A stretch of DNA of 64,000 nucleotides. Source: Citricoccus sp. K5 (lineage in GTDB: Bacteria > Actinomycetota > Actinomycetes > Actinomycetales > Micrococcaceae). A program made the position numbers and the translations under genes. The DNA is taken from positions 513,147-577,146 of the forward strand of contig NZ_LR732817.1 in the NCBI RefSeq assembly GCF_902506195.1, written 5' to 3'. This document shows, one piece after another, positions 8,549 through 17,363 of the stretch (positions are counted from its first letter, which is position 1; every line of letters starts with the position of its first letter). The notes beneath the pieces are model-generated. The model saw nothing but the letters and a program-made list of their open reading frames with translations. It did no database searches and was not told where the DNA came from.

Positions 8549-9502
8549 GTGAACGCATTCTCGGGGCCCATCGTCAAAGCCCTGGGCCTCGGAGCGGCCG
8601 TCCTGTTCGTCGCCACCGCGTGTGCACCCTCAGGGGCTCCAGCGGGCAGCGGGAGCGTCGCCTCGGAGACACGGACCGTCACCAGTCCCGCGGAGAACAC
8701 CACGTCCCCGGCCGGCGAGCCCAGTCAGACCGATGCGCCCAGTCCGAGTGGGCACAGCAGTTCCGGTGAGCCCAGCAGTTCTGGTGAGCCCAGTCCGGAC
8801 CAGGACGGCACCACCGCGTCCGGCCCAGGCTCCGAACCCCTGCCTGACGACGAGATCAACGCGCTCAGTCCGTACGACGACGAGAACGCGGAGCCTGCTT
8901 TCCCGGACACGGACGAGGTCCACGTCGTCGGGGTCCCCGAGGGCAGCGGCCTGAACATCCGGTTGCAGCCCGGAGTGGGTCCGGACGGTGATGTGATCGC
9001 CAGCGCCGGCCCGATGGACCAACTGACGCTGACCGGACGCGAGGGATTCTTCGTGGACGAGGGTGGGTGGTGGATCGAGATCGTCACCGAGTCCGAGGAC
9101 GGTGGAGACCTCTACGGATGGGTGAACCGCCAGTACGTGGCCACCTTCGGCCCGACGGCGGATGTCACCGAGGACGTCGCGGACGCCGGATCCAGGACCG
9201 ATGCAGAAGAGCTCGTGCTCCACGTGGCAGACCTCCGTGCCCCGGAGAGTGAACCGGGCCCCGAACACCAGGACACGGGGACCGAACGCACCATCGTCCG
9301 CTCTCCGCAGGGCGGAGTCGGCGCATGGACTGTTGATCTGATCGGTGGTTACCGAGACGGGCAGGATGACGCTGGAGACATGGCGCACGGCGAGCGGCTG
9401 GAGGTCCAGTTGCAGGACAGCGGCGGTCAGTTCACCGTGTCCTCGGTGCAGTCCACGACGCTGTGCAGGGGCGCGTTCGATGATGATGGGGTCTGCGGTT
9501 GA
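8549..9502 (+). CDS. Putative secreted lipoprotein with a bacterial SH3-like domain
   Basis: 317 residues. A hydrophobic signal segment (VKALGLGAAVLFVATAC) ends at a Cys that could be lipidated, although the residue at -3 is Ala, so the lipobox is not ideal. A ~70-residue Ser/Pro/Gly/Glu linker follows, with near-repeats SSSGEP. About residues 125-215 resemble an SH3b domain (GSGLNIRLQPGVG ... GWVNRQYV), which in other secreted proteins binds peptidoglycan. The C-terminal 110 residues are unassigned. I place the start at GTG 8549 because GGAAGAGGG ends 8 nt upstream; GTG 8519 is an in-frame alternative without such a site. The gene stands alone and has no recognised name. Confidence 0.65.
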   Translation: MNAFSGPIVKALGLGAAVLFVATACAPSGAPAGSGSVASETRTVTSPAENTTSPAGEPSQTDAPSPSGHSSSGEPSSSGEPSPDQDGTTASGPGSEPLPDDEINALSPYDDENAEPAFPDTDEVHVVGVPEGSGLNIRLQPGVGPDGDVIASAGPMDQLTLTGREGFFVDEGGWWIEIVTESEDGGDLYGWVNRQYVATFGPTADVTEDVADAGSRTDAEELVLHVADLRAPESEPGPEHQDTGTERTIVRSPQGGVGAWTVDLIGGYRDGQDDAGDMAHGERLEVQLQDSGGQFTVSSVQSTTLCRGAFDDDGVCG

Positions 9503-9638
9503 ACTGACGCCGTCCTGACCGATGATGGCTTGGCAACGCCGTGGAGACCTGGCTCGGGCGTGCCCCCGCCTCTGACTCTTCGGGCGGCACTAGTCTCTGA
9601 AGGAAACGTCTCATCACGCGCGAACAGAAGGCAGGACG

Positions 9639-11081
9639 ATGGCTGGCAAGGACAGGTCACAGGACGGCACGAACGCCTCCTCCGGCAAGAATGGGGACCG
9701 GGACGGGCGTGCAGCGGAGCACGCGGATAGCCACGAGTTCGAGAGCGGCCTGGACTACGCGGCGTTCATGGAGGACGACGAGGCGGACACCTCTGATCCG
9801 AACGCCGAGGAGAGTCCTGACACCGCGCCGGTGACCTCGGATGCCCTGGATTCCAGTGATGGCGGCTCACACCGTGCGGATCTGGGCACCCAGCCGACCG
9901 AGTCCATCGACCGACCCGACGGTGCCGGCCGCGCCGAGCACCGCGCGGACCCGGGAACCCAGTCGACACAGTCCATCGACCGGGCCGAGCTCGATGCCTG
10001 GGCTGCCGGCGATACTGTGGCGCGGGACCGGCCGGCTGCCCGGGCGCGCGGTGACAGGAACGGACTGCCGCCGGAGACCGTGACAGCCACGTCCACGCCG
10101 GAGCCCGATCCCGAGTCCAGCCGCGCCGGAACGGGCACCCTGTGGGACGACGTCGCCGTGGCAGGCTCCACCGCCGCCGGCGCAGGAGCGGCTGCGGGGG
10201 CCCCCGTCACGGCGCCCCAGACCGCCCAGTCCGCCCAGGACGACTACCGGGGCTTCGCCAGCGGTGCACACGCAACGGACGCTGAGGACCGGCGTCGGGA
10301 CCTGCGTGGCGCCGAGGCGCGTGCCGCGGCCCGGGACGAGGCGCTGGAAGGCCCCTCGACCGCACCCAAGGTGCTGCAGGTGCTGTTGGCGATCTTCTTC
10401 CCGATCGTCGTGCTGATCGCCGCCGTCCGCGCCGTGGCCTCCCCACTGTTCCTGTGGATCGAGTACCACCGTCCCGGCTTCCCGGCCGACGAGCTTGGCT
10501 TCACCACCGAGGACCGGCTGACCTACGGCTCCGCCGGCATGGACTTCCTCTTCAACGCAGCACCGCCCCGGTATCTGTCCGACCTGACACACCAGGGCAA
10601 CCAGCTGTTCACGGACACCGAGGTCTCCCACATGGCGGACGTCAAGCTCGTCATGCTCATCAGCATGGCCGTCGGCGCCGTCCTGGGCCTGCTGTGCATC
10701 GTCTTCATGATCGTTCTGGCCCGCACCGCCAAGGGTGGCATCCGCCGCTCGCTGTTCGCCGGGTCGGTCTGGATGCTCGTGGTCCTGATCGCCCTGGCCG
10801 TGCTGGCCGTGCTCGGCTGGGAGCAGTTCTTCGCGACCTTCCACAGCCTGTTCTTCGCCGACGGCACCTGGACCTTCCAGGCCACGGACGCCCTGATCCG
10901 GCTCTACCCGAACCAGTTCTGGATGGACGCCGGGATCGGCATCGCCGCCCTGGTGCTGGTCACCCTCATCGTGACCCTGATCTGCACGTGGCCCACCCGC
11001 CGCCGGCGGCACGAGTCCCGCCTGGCGCAGATGGACCTGATCCAGCGCCGCAACGACTGGTACGACGCCCAGGAGGCCTGA
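9639..11081 (+). CDS. DUF1461 (TIGR01906-type) integral membrane protein with long acidic N-terminal extension
   Basis: 480 residues. The membrane part has helices at about 245-270, 335-360, 371-393 and 431-452. The long extracytoplasmic loop after the first helix contains the family-typical stretch RYLSDLTHQGNQLFTDTEVSHMADVK. Residues 1-240 are acidic, Ser/Asp/Ala-rich and probably disordered. Within them HRAD-GTQ-(S/T)-SIDR occurs twice (about 78-92 and 101-115), an internal duplication. GAAGGCAGGA just upstream of the ATG can serve as ribosome-binding site. Function of the family is unknown. The gene converges with the acyl-CoA ligase across a strong hairpin. Confidence 0.8.
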   Translation: MAGKDRSQDGTNASSGKNGDRDGRAAEHADSHEFESGLDYAAFMEDDEADTSDPNAEESPDTAPVTSDALDSSDGGSHRADLGTQPTESIDRPDGAGRAEHRADPGTQSTQSIDRAELDAWAAGDTVARDRPAARARGDRNGLPPETVTATSTPEPDPESSRAGTGTLWDDVAVAGSTAAGAGAAAGAPVTAPQTAQSAQDDYRGFASGAHATDAEDRRRDLRGAEARAAARDEALEGPSTAPKVLQVLLAIFFPIVVLIAAVRAVASPLFLWIEYHRPGFPADELGFTTEDRLTYGSAGMDFLFNAAPPRYLSDLTHQGNQLFTDTEVSHMADVKLVMLISMAVGAVLGLLCIVFMIVLARTAKGGIRRSLFAGSVWMLVVLIALAVLAVLGWEQFFATFHSLFFADGTWTFQATDALIRLYPNQFWMDAGIGIAALVLVTLIVTLICTWPTRRRRHESRLAQMDLIQRRNDWYDAQEA

Positions 11082-11096
11082 CCCCGAGAACACGAA

Positions 11097-11141
11097 AGCG
11101 GTAACTGTCGAGACTCTCCGGTGGAGTCGACAGTTACCGCT
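11097..11141. terminator. Bidirectional terminator hairpin
   Basis: A perfect 15-bp inverted repeat (11097-11111 with 11127-11141) encloses a smaller CTCC-GGT-GGAG hairpin. It sits between two convergent stops (11081 and 11171). There is no long T-run, as is common in high-GC actinobacteria. Confidence 0.75.
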
Positions 11142-11170
11142 CTCGTGATGGAGGGGGTGGAGGCGAGGGG

Positions 11171-12988
11171 CTACGCCCGGTACAGCTCCTCGATGGCGTC
11201 CGCGTAGTCGGTGATGACCACGTTGCGCTGCAGCTTCAGGGACGGGGTGAGGTGGCCGGACTCCTCGGTCAGCTCGGTGTCCAGGATGGTGAACTTCCGG
11301 ATGGACTCCGCCTGGGAGACCGACTCGTTGGCCAGGTCCACGGCCTTCTGCACCTCGGCTCGCAGCCCCTCGTGGGTGCTCGCCTCGGCCAGGGAGAGGG
11401 GCGAAACGCCCTGGGCGTTGGCCCACTGGGCCAGCCCGTCCGCGTCCAGGGTGACGAGGGCGCCCACGAAGGGACGGCCGTCGCCCACCACGACCACCTG
11501 GGAGACCACACCGGCGGAGCGGATGGTCTCCTCGAGAGGCGTCGGGTAGACGTTCTTGCCGCCGGCGGTGACGATGATCTCCTTCTTGCGGCCGGTGACA
11601 TAGAGGTAGCCGTCCGCGTCCAGGCGGCCGATGTCCCCGGTCCGGAAGAAGCCGTCCTCATCCAGCGCCGCGGCGGACGCTTCGGGCTGACCGTGATACC
11701 CGTCGAAGACGATGGTGCCCCGGATGAGGATCTCCTGGTCCTCGGCGATGCGGATGGTGGTCCCCGGCACCGGCAGTCCCACGGAGCCGATGCGCGTGTG
11801 GCCGGGGATGTTGAGCGTGGCGGGAGCGGTGGTCTCGGTCAGGCCGTACCCTTCCTGCATCCCCAGTCCGGCGCCGCGGAAGAAGTGGGCCAGTTCGGGG
11901 TTCAGGGCGCTGGCCCCGGAAACGGTGTACTTCGCCGAGCCGCCGAGGATCCGGCGGATCTTCGGGTAGACCAGCTTGTCGAACAGTGCATGGCGGGCCC
12001 GCAGCAGGGCACCGGGCCCGCTGCCCTCACCCCTGGCCTCGGCGTCCTGGGCCTCCGAGTACTCGATCGCGGTGGCGCGGGCGGCCGCGAAGATCTTCGC
12101 GGTTCCGCCCTCGTGCGCGGCGGCGGCAGCGCCGGCGTCGAGCTTCTCGAACACGCGCGGCACGGCCAGCAGCCACGTGGGATGGAAGGAGGAGAGGTCC
12201 GTGGTCAGGGTCTTCAGGTCCGAGGCGTGGGCGATCTGGATCCCGCCGACCAGGCAGATGTACTGCACGGCATGGGCCAGCACGTGCGCCAGCGGCAGGA
12301 ACATCAGGGTGCGCTGCTCGCTGCCGCCCACGATCCCCTGGGCGAAGGGGAGGATGTTGGCGGCCCCCACGGCGAAGTTCGCGTGCGTGATCCGGGCGCC
12401 CTTGGGCTTGCCCGTGGTGCCGGAGGTGTAGACGAGGGAGGCGACGTCGGCCAGGCAGTTCGCGGACCGGGCCGCCTCGAGCGCCTCGTCCGTCACGCCC
12501 CGGCCTGCGCGGCCCAGCTCGGCCAGTCCGGCGGCGTCGAGCGGGACCACGGAGACCTCGAAACCTCCCTGCCCGGCGGCACGCTCCACGGCGGTGCGGT
12601 GCCGTGCGGCGGCGGTGAAGACCAGCCGGGCGCCGGAGTCCGCGAGGATGTGCTCCACCTGCATCGGTGAGGACGTCTCGTAGACGGGGACGGACACGGC
12701 ACCGGCGAACCAGATGGCCTGGTCTATCACGGCCCACTCATAGGAGGTGGGTGCCATGATGCCCACCATGGATTTCGGCTCCACGCCGAGGGCGATCAGC
12801 CCCTTGGCGGCGGACCTCACCTGGTCGAGGAAGGAGGCGTAGGAGACGTCCAGCCACCCGCCGGCCCCATTGCGCACGGCGTAGGCCGGGGCGTGGGGTC
12901 GTTCGGCCGCCACGGCCAGGAACCGGTCCGTCACGTTGGTCTCGGCGGGGAGGTCGGCGACCTGGTCGGTCTGGGCTTCCTGCATCAT
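11171..12988 (-). CDS. Long-chain fatty-acid--CoA ligase (AMP-forming)
   Basis: 605 residues. It activates free fatty acids with ATP and CoA through an acyl-adenylate. Adenylate-forming superfamily motifs are clear: the P-loop YTSGTTGKPKGA, the GYGLTET motif, and TGDIGRLDADGYLYVTGRKKEIIVTAGG split over the hinge to the mobile C-terminal domain; the final Lys region is present (SLKLQRN). The subtype resembles FadD15-like ligases. An upstream in-frame start at 13054 would overlap the preceding gene, whereas ATG 12988 has a -10 box TAGGCT 7 nt upstream and leaves a 29-bp gap. It lies downstream of, but is probably transcribed separately from, the O-mannosyltransferase. Confidence 0.92.
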   Translation of the reverse strand: MMQEAQTDQVADLPAETNVTDRFLAVAAERPHAPAYAVRNGAGGWLDVSYASFLDQVRSAAKGLIALGVEPKSMVGIMAPTSYEWAVIDQAIWFAGAVSVPVYETSSPMQVEHILADSGARLVFTAAARHRTAVERAAGQGGFEVSVVPLDAAGLAELGRAGRGVTDEALEAARSANCLADVASLVYTSGTTGKPKGARITHANFAVGAANILPFAQGIVGGSEQRTLMFLPLAHVLAHAVQYICLVGGIQIAHASDLKTLTTDLSSFHPTWLLAVPRVFEKLDAGAAAAAHEGGTAKIFAAARATAIEYSEAQDAEARGEGSGPGALLRARHALFDKLVYPKIRRILGGSAKYTVSGASALNPELAHFFRGAGLGMQEGYGLTETTAPATLNIPGHTRIGSVGLPVPGTTIRIAEDQEILIRGTIVFDGYHGQPEASAAALDEDGFFRTGDIGRLDADGYLYVTGRKKEIIVTAGGKNVYPTPLEETIRSAGVVSQVVVVGDGRPFVGALVTLDADGLAQWANAQGVSPLSLAEASTHEGLRAEVQKAVDLANESVSQAESIRKFTILDTELTEESGHLTPSLKLQRNVVITDYADAIEELYRA

Positions 12989-12995
12989 GGGACTC

Positions 12996-13001
12996 AGCCT
13001 A
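12996..13001 (-). promoter_or_regulatory. -10 box (TAGGCT) of the acyl-CoA ligase
   Basis: TAGGCT on the minus strand is 7 nt before the ATG at 12988, a leaderless arrangement that fixes the start codon. Confidence 0.5.
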
Positions 13002-13017
13002 TCCGCTGAGGTCGGAC

Positions 13018-14682
13018 TCAGATCCAGCTGCTCATCCACATCCGCAGCCGCCACTGGTCATAGGGGATCATCTCGCCGGTCCAGACCGGCATGAAGAAGG
13101 CGCTGGCCGCCACGGCCACCGCCACGAACGCCAGGACCAGCACCGTGTTCCGGCGGCGGTTCGCGGGGCCGCCGAAGCGCATCAGGGCGCCGAGGCAGAG
13201 GGTGAGCGCGAGGATGAGGAAGGGCGTGTAGGCGATCGTGTAGAAGAAGAACATGGTCCGCTCCGGCCAGAGGAACCAGACGAGCTGGCCGGCCGCGTAG
13301 ACCCCGAGGAATGCCCCGGCCCGCCAGTCGCGGCGACCCAGCCACAGGAACACCAGGGCCAGCACTGCCAGGGTTCCCGCCCACCAGATGACGGGGTTCG
13401 CCAGATCGGTGATGGCAGCGGAACAGGTGTCCACTGGGCAGCCGTTCGCGCCGTCGTCGTAGCCTTCGTAGTAGAAGGACGTGGGGCGGCCCATGAACGG
13501 CCACGTCCACGGGTTCGAGGCGTAGTCGTGTCCGGAGGACAGGCCCCCGTGGAACTGGGTGGACTGCCGGTGGTAGTCGCCCAGCGAGCGCAGCGGGCCG
13601 GGCACGAGGTGCTCCCACCAGGACTGCGGGGGATGGGTGGCGTGCCACTGCCGGTTGTAGCCGTTGCCGGTGACGAGCCAGCCGGTCCAGGTGGCCAGAT
13701 AGGTCGCCGCGCCCACGCCGACGACGGCGACGAAGGCATAGAGCCCGTCATGCGTGACGCCGGCGCGGACCCAGTGCCGGATGCCCGCCACGCGCCGGGC
13801 GTTCATGTCCCACAGCACGGTCGTCAGCCCGAAGACGGCCATGAAGGCCAGCCCGGAGAGCTTCACCCCGCAGGCCGCACCCAGGAGGATCCCGGCCACC
13901 AGGCGCCACGGGCGCCATCCCAGCCACGGCCCGTACCTCAGCAGGGACGACGGCGGCGCCCCACCATGGCGTGCGGCCGCGGCCGCGAGCCGCTCGGCCA
14001 GACGGCGCCTGCCGTCCGCGCGGTCCAGCAGCAGCGCACCGAAGGCGGCCAGGACGAAGAAGGAGAGGAAGATGTCCAGCAGCCCAGTGCGGGACATCAC
14101 GAGGTGATGGCCCTCCACCGCCAGCAGCAGGCCGGCGATCCCGCCGAGGAAGACCGAACGGAAGAGCCGTTGGGCGATCAGTGCGGTCAGCAGCACGGAC
14201 AGGGTGCCCGCCACGGCCGCGGAGAACCGCCAGCCGGTGCCGTTGTCCGCACCGAACACTGCCATGCCGAGGGCGATCAGCCACTTGCCCAGCGGGGGGT
14301 GCACCACGTACTCGGGAGTGTTCTCCGGTTGCGGGTTACCGGCCGCGAACTGCTCGTTGTGGTCCTCCGGCCAGTTCATCTCCACGCCGGACTGCAGCAG
14401 GGTGAAGGCGTCCTTGACGTAGTAGGTCTCGTCGAAGATCAGCTGGTGCGGGTGGTCCAGCCGAATCAGACGCAGGACGCCGGCCAGGATGGTGACGGCC
14501 AGCGGGACGATCCAACCCCAGTGGCCCGGATGGAAACGCTCGCCGAGCAGCCGAAGACGCAGGGCCGCATCCGTGTAGGCGGCTGCGGGGGTGCTCAACC
14601 ACCGGGTTGGGGATGTGGCGGGCGCTGGAGATGCCGGCTGCACCGGCCGTACCGACTGCGCTGTGGGGGTGGACTGAGGCAC
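13018..14682 (-). CDS. Protein O-mannosyltransferase (PMT/GT39 family)
   Basis: 554 residues, about ten or eleven membrane helices. It transfers mannose from polyprenyl-phosphate-mannose to Ser/Thr of proteins during secretion, acting at the outer face of the membrane. The acidic catalytic motif of the first loop is present as FDETYYVKD, followed by EYVVHPPLGKWLIALGM and later GHHLVMSRTGLLDIFLSFF, all typical of the bacterial PMT family. Two exterior loops (Trp/His/Tyr-rich around residues 390-440) match the family layout. GTG 14682 is chosen because a -10 box TACGAT lies 6 nt upstream; the frame stays open to 14931, but that extension lacks family features. In many relatives this gene is next to rsmI; here rsmI is 8 kb away. 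Confidence 0.9.
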   Translation of the reverse strand: MPQSTPTAQSVRPVQPASPAPATSPTRWLSTPAAAYTDAALRLRLLGERFHPGHWGWIVPLAVTILAGVLRLIRLDHPHQLIFDETYYVKDAFTLLQSGVEMNWPEDHNEQFAAGNPQPENTPEYVVHPPLGKWLIALGMAVFGADNGTGWRFSAAVAGTLSVLLTALIAQRLFRSVFLGGIAGLLLAVEGHHLVMSRTGLLDIFLSFFVLAAFGALLLDRADGRRRLAERLAAAAARHGGAPPSSLLRYGPWLGWRPWRLVAGILLGAACGVKLSGLAFMAVFGLTTVLWDMNARRVAGIRHWVRAGVTHDGLYAFVAVVGVGAATYLATWTGWLVTGNGYNRQWHATHPPQSWWEHLVPGPLRSLGDYHRQSTQFHGGLSSGHDYASNPWTWPFMGRPTSFYYEGYDDGANGCPVDTCSAAITDLANPVIWWAGTLAVLALVFLWLGRRDWRAGAFLGVYAAGQLVWFLWPERTMFFFYTIAYTPFLILALTLCLGALMRFGGPANRRRNTVLVLAFVAVAVAASAFFMPVWTGEMIPYDQWRLRMWMSSWI

Positions 14683-14688
14683 CCTGCC

Positions 14689-14694
14689 ATCGTA
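14689..14694 (-). promoter_or_regulatory. -10 box (TACGAT) of the O-mannosyltransferase gene
   Basis: TACGAT on the minus strand, 6 nt before GTG 14682, again at leaderless spacing. Confidence 0.45.
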
Positions 14695-14778
14695 CGTGCA
14701 GGCGGGGGCGGTGTCCGGGGCCTTGGGGGTCCGATCCGCTGGCCCCTGGTGGCCGCTTCCGCTCGCCGCCTCGCCCAT

Positions 14779-14807
14779 TTGCGCAGGAACCGCCACGCTG
14801 GCATGAT
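14779..14807 (+). promoter_or_regulatory. Candidate promoter for the CNNM/CorC operon
   Basis: TTGCGC (14779-14784) and CATGAT (14802-14807) are separated by 17 bp. Initiation would fall near 14814, at the base of the first leader hairpin. This is inferred from spacing only. Confidence 0.35.
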
Positions 14808-14814
14808 TTCGTAC

Positions 14815-14955
14815 ATCCCCGGCCGACGGTCGGGGATTTTTCTGATTTCTTGAGAGGAAACCGATGTCTACTCCCGGTGACAGTCCGGGGCACAGTCCGT
14901 GCCTCCCACTGACACGAGCGCATGCGCTCACAACGTGCGGTGGGGGGTGTAGTCA
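14815..14955 (+). ncRNA. Structured 5' leader of the CNNM/CorC operon
   Basis: Four consecutive hairpins can form. The first has a 10-bp stem with a GAC loop (14815-14837, one G-U pair) followed by TTTTTCT. Then come CCCGG/CCGGG (14873-14889), GGCAC/GTGCC (14889-14903) and a perfect 14-bp palindrome GAGCGCATGCGCTC (14916-14929). The first could be a 5'-stabilising stem or an intrinsic terminator. I could not match the leader to the M-box or yybP-ykoY classes. It also contains a small ORF. Confidence 0.4.
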
Positions 14956-14965
14956 TTGGAAATAG
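14864..14965 (+). CDS. Putative small leader ORF (33 aa) overlapping the CNNM start
   Basis: ATG 14864 is preceded by GAGAGG with a 6-nt spacer, the best ribosome-binding site in this leader. The predicted peptide begins MSTPGDSPGHSPC and ends CGGGCSHWK, with three Cys. Its stop (14963-14965) lies just inside the downstream gene, overlapping its TTG start by 10 bp, which would suit translational coupling or leader-peptide control. No homologue is recognised; the ORF could also be chance. Confidence 0.35.
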   Translation: MSTPGDSPGHSPCLPLTRAHALTTCGGGCSHWK

Positions 14966-16302
14966 TCTCGATCCTGGTCGGCCTCGTGCTGATCATCGCC
15001 TGCGGCCTCTTCGTGGCTGCGGAATTCGCCCTGATCACGGTCAACAAGAACGAGGTCCGTGAGGCCGCCGCGCAAGGGGACCAGAAGGCAGCGGGTGTGC
15101 TCAAGGGTATGAACACCCTGTCCACGCAGCTCTCCGGGGCACAGTTGGGCATCACCTTGACCAACCTGGGCATCGGCTTCCTGGCGGAACCGGCCATCGC
15201 CGCCCTGGTGGTCGGTCCCCTGACGGACGCCGGCCTGGCCGCACCGCTGGCCCGGTCCGTCTCCGTGGCGCTCGCCCTGGTCCTGGCCACCGTCCTGACC
15301 ATGGTGTTCGGCGAGCTGGTGCCCAAGAACCTGGCCATCGCCCGGCCCCTGGCGACCGCACGGGCCGTCGTCGGCTTCCAGCGGGGGTTCAGCACCGTGA
15401 CCAAACCCCTGCTGACGTTCTTCAACGGCACGGCCAACCGGATCGTGCGACTGTTCGGCATCGAGCCCCAGGAGGAACTCGCCTCGGCCCGCTCGCCGGA
15501 GGAACTCACGGTGCTGGTGCGCCACTCCGCCCGTCAGGGTGTGCTGCCAGCGGAGACCGCCGAGCTCATCCAGCGGTCCTTCGCTTTCGGCAACCGCCGT
15601 GCGCACGACTCGATGACCCCGAGTACCCGGATGACCACCCTGGCGCCGGGCAGCAGTGTCCAGGACCTGCTGCAGGTGGCGGCCACGACCGGCCACTCGC
15701 GGTTCCCCGTGATGGAGCCGGGCTCGTCGGCAGTCGAGGGCCTGGTCCACATCCGCCGTGGCCTGGCCGTTCCGTTCGACGAGCGCCCCTCCACGCCCGT
15801 CTCGGACGTGATGGAGACGCCCACCCTGATGCCGGACACGATCGAGCTGGACCAACTGATGGACACCCTGCGTGCCGGTGGCCTGCAGATGGCCGTCCTG
15901 ATGGATGAGACCGGGGACGTGGCAGGCCTGATCACCCTCGAGGACCTCGTGGAGGAACTCGTGGGGGAGGTGGTCGACGAACACGATCCGGACGACCGGA
16001 CCAGTGAGAGGCTGCCCGATGGGGCCTGGGCCTTCGATGGCGCGCTGCGCCCGGACGAGGTCACCGAACTGCTGGGGCATCGGATCGCCGAGGACGCCGA
16101 GTACGACACCATCGCCGGCTTGCTGACCCTGCACCTCGGGCGAATCGCGGCCGTGGGCGACGGTATCGAGCTGGAGACCGAATCCGAACACGGCTACCCG
16201 GCTGCTCGCGTCTCCCTCACGGTGGAGGCCATGGACGGGTCCCGCATCGCCCGCGTCCATGCCACCGCATCACCCCTCGAGTCCCAGGAGGACGATCGCT
16301 AG
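14956..16302 (+). CDS. CNNM/CorC (HlyC/CorC) family protein with DUF21, CBS pair and CorC_HlyC domains
   Basis: 448 residues. The N-terminal DUF21 membrane domain (three to four helices, residues 1-150; EFALITVNKNEVREAA opening) is followed by a CBS pair (about 210-330) ending LITLEDLVEELVGEVVDEHD, and a CorC_HlyC transporter-associated domain (about 345-435). Relatives are implicated in Mg2+/Co2+ transport or resistance despite the 'hemolysin' name. The start is an unusual TTG with GGGGGG about 7 nt upstream, inside the structured leader. Its stop TAG shares a base with the GTG of the next CNNM gene, so the two are coupled and may form a heteromer. Confidence 0.88.
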   Translation: MEIVSILVGLVLIIACGLFVAAEFALITVNKNEVREAAAQGDQKAAGVLKGMNTLSTQLSGAQLGITLTNLGIGFLAEPAIAALVVGPLTDAGLAAPLARSVSVALALVLATVLTMVFGELVPKNLAIARPLATARAVVGFQRGFSTVTKPLLTFFNGTANRIVRLFGIEPQEELASARSPEELTVLVRHSARQGVLPAETAELIQRSFAFGNRRAHDSMTPSTRMTTLAPGSSVQDLLQVAATTGHSRFPVMEPGSSAVEGLVHIRRGLAVPFDERPSTPVSDVMETPTLMPDTIELDQLMDTLRAGGLQMAVLMDETGDVAGLITLEDLVEELVGEVVDEHDPDDRTSERLPDGAWAFDGALRPDEVTELLGHRIAEDAEYDTIAGLLTLHLGRIAAVGDGIELETESEHGYPAARVSLTVEAMDGSRIARVHATASPLESQEDDR

Positions 16303-17339
16303 TGGATACCGTCGGTATTGTCCTGACCGTCGTGCTGCTCGCGGCGAACTTCTTCTTCGTGGGAGCCGAGTTCTCCCTCATCGCGGCCCGCCGCAGCATT
16401 GTGGAGCCCAAGGCCCAGGAGGGCGGGCGCGGGGCCAAAATGACCCTGTGGGCCATCGAGAACGTCTCGCTGATGATGGCCGGGGCGCAGTTGGGGATCA
16501 CGGTGTGTTCCCTGGCCCTGGGCTATGTCACCAAGCCCATGATCGTCTACGCCCTGCAGGGACCCTTCGAGGCCTGGGGGATCCCGGCGACGATGATCGA
16601 CACCATCGCGTACATCATCGCGTACGCCCTGGTGACCTACCTCCACGTGGTGCTCGGCGAGATGGTGCCCAAGAACATCGCCCTGGCCGGGCCCGAGCGC
16701 ATGGCCTTCATCCTGGGCCCCGCCCTGGTGGTCGTCGTGCGTGCCCTGCAGCCGCTGCTGTGGACCATGAACGCGATGGGCAACGGCATCCTGCGCCTGT
16801 TCAAGGTGGAGCCCAAGAACGAGGTCGCCAGCACCTTCACCCGGGACGAGGTGGCCGGGTTGGTGGGTGAGTCCCGTGAGGGCGGGCTGCTGGACCACCA
16901 GGACGAGCGGCTGCTGCTCGGTGCTCTCACCTTCGAGGAGCGCTCCGTCCAGAGCATCGTGATCCCGTTGCATGAGGTCGTCACCCTGCCGGCCGGATGC
17001 ACACCGGAGCAGATCGAGAAGGTCGCGGCGAACGGCTATTCACGGTTCCCGGTCCAGGCCGAGGACGGGCACCTGAACGGCTACATCCACGTCAAGGACC
17101 TGCTGGGCCTGGAACCGGCGGCGCGGACCGTGCCGGTGCCGGACGGCCTGGTGCGGGAACTTCCGCGGCTGCACGTGGAAGACCACCTGCAGTCGTCCCT
17201 GCGCCGCATGCAGCGCGACGGTGCGCACCTCGCCCTGGCCGTGGACGAGTCCGGTCACCCTTACGGCGTTGTGACCCTGGAGGACATGCTGGAGGAACTC
17301 GTCGGCCAGATCCGTGATGACAGCCGTGCCACCCGGTAG
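16302..17339 (+). CDS. CNNM/CorC family protein, short form (DUF21 + CBS pair)
   Basis: 345 residues. DUF21 membrane region (residues 1-165) with EFSLIAARRS and the conserved GEMVPKNIALAGPE, then a CBS pair ending VTLEDMLEELVGQI. It stops right after the CBS pair, so it lacks the CorC_HlyC domain of its upstream neighbour. Start GTG overlaps the previous stop by one base. Tandem long and short CNNM genes are common in Actinobacteria, often before guaB1, which is not present here. The predicted role is divalent-cation transport or its regulation. Confidence 0.88.
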   Translation: MDTVGIVLTVVLLAANFFFVGAEFSLIAARRSIVEPKAQEGGRGAKMTLWAIENVSLMMAGAQLGITVCSLALGYVTKPMIVYALQGPFEAWGIPATMIDTIAYIIAYALVTYLHVVLGEMVPKNIALAGPERMAFILGPALVVVVRALQPLLWTMNAMGNGILRLFKVEPKNEVASTFTRDEVAGLVGESREGGLLDHQDERLLLGALTFEERSVQSIVIPLHEVVTLPAGCTPEQIEKVAANGYSRFPVQAEDGHLNGYIHVKDLLGLEPAARTVPVPDGLVRELPRLHVEDHLQSSLRRMQRDGAHLALAVDESGHPYGVVTLEDMLEELVGQIRDDSRATR

Positions 17340-17363
17340 GCCCCGGATGGCCGGAGCTGCGGC

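Noticed and set aside
14815-14955. M-box or yybP-ykoY riboswitch
   Set aside because: No match to the conserved core sequences of either class that I can recall; kept only as an unclassified leader.
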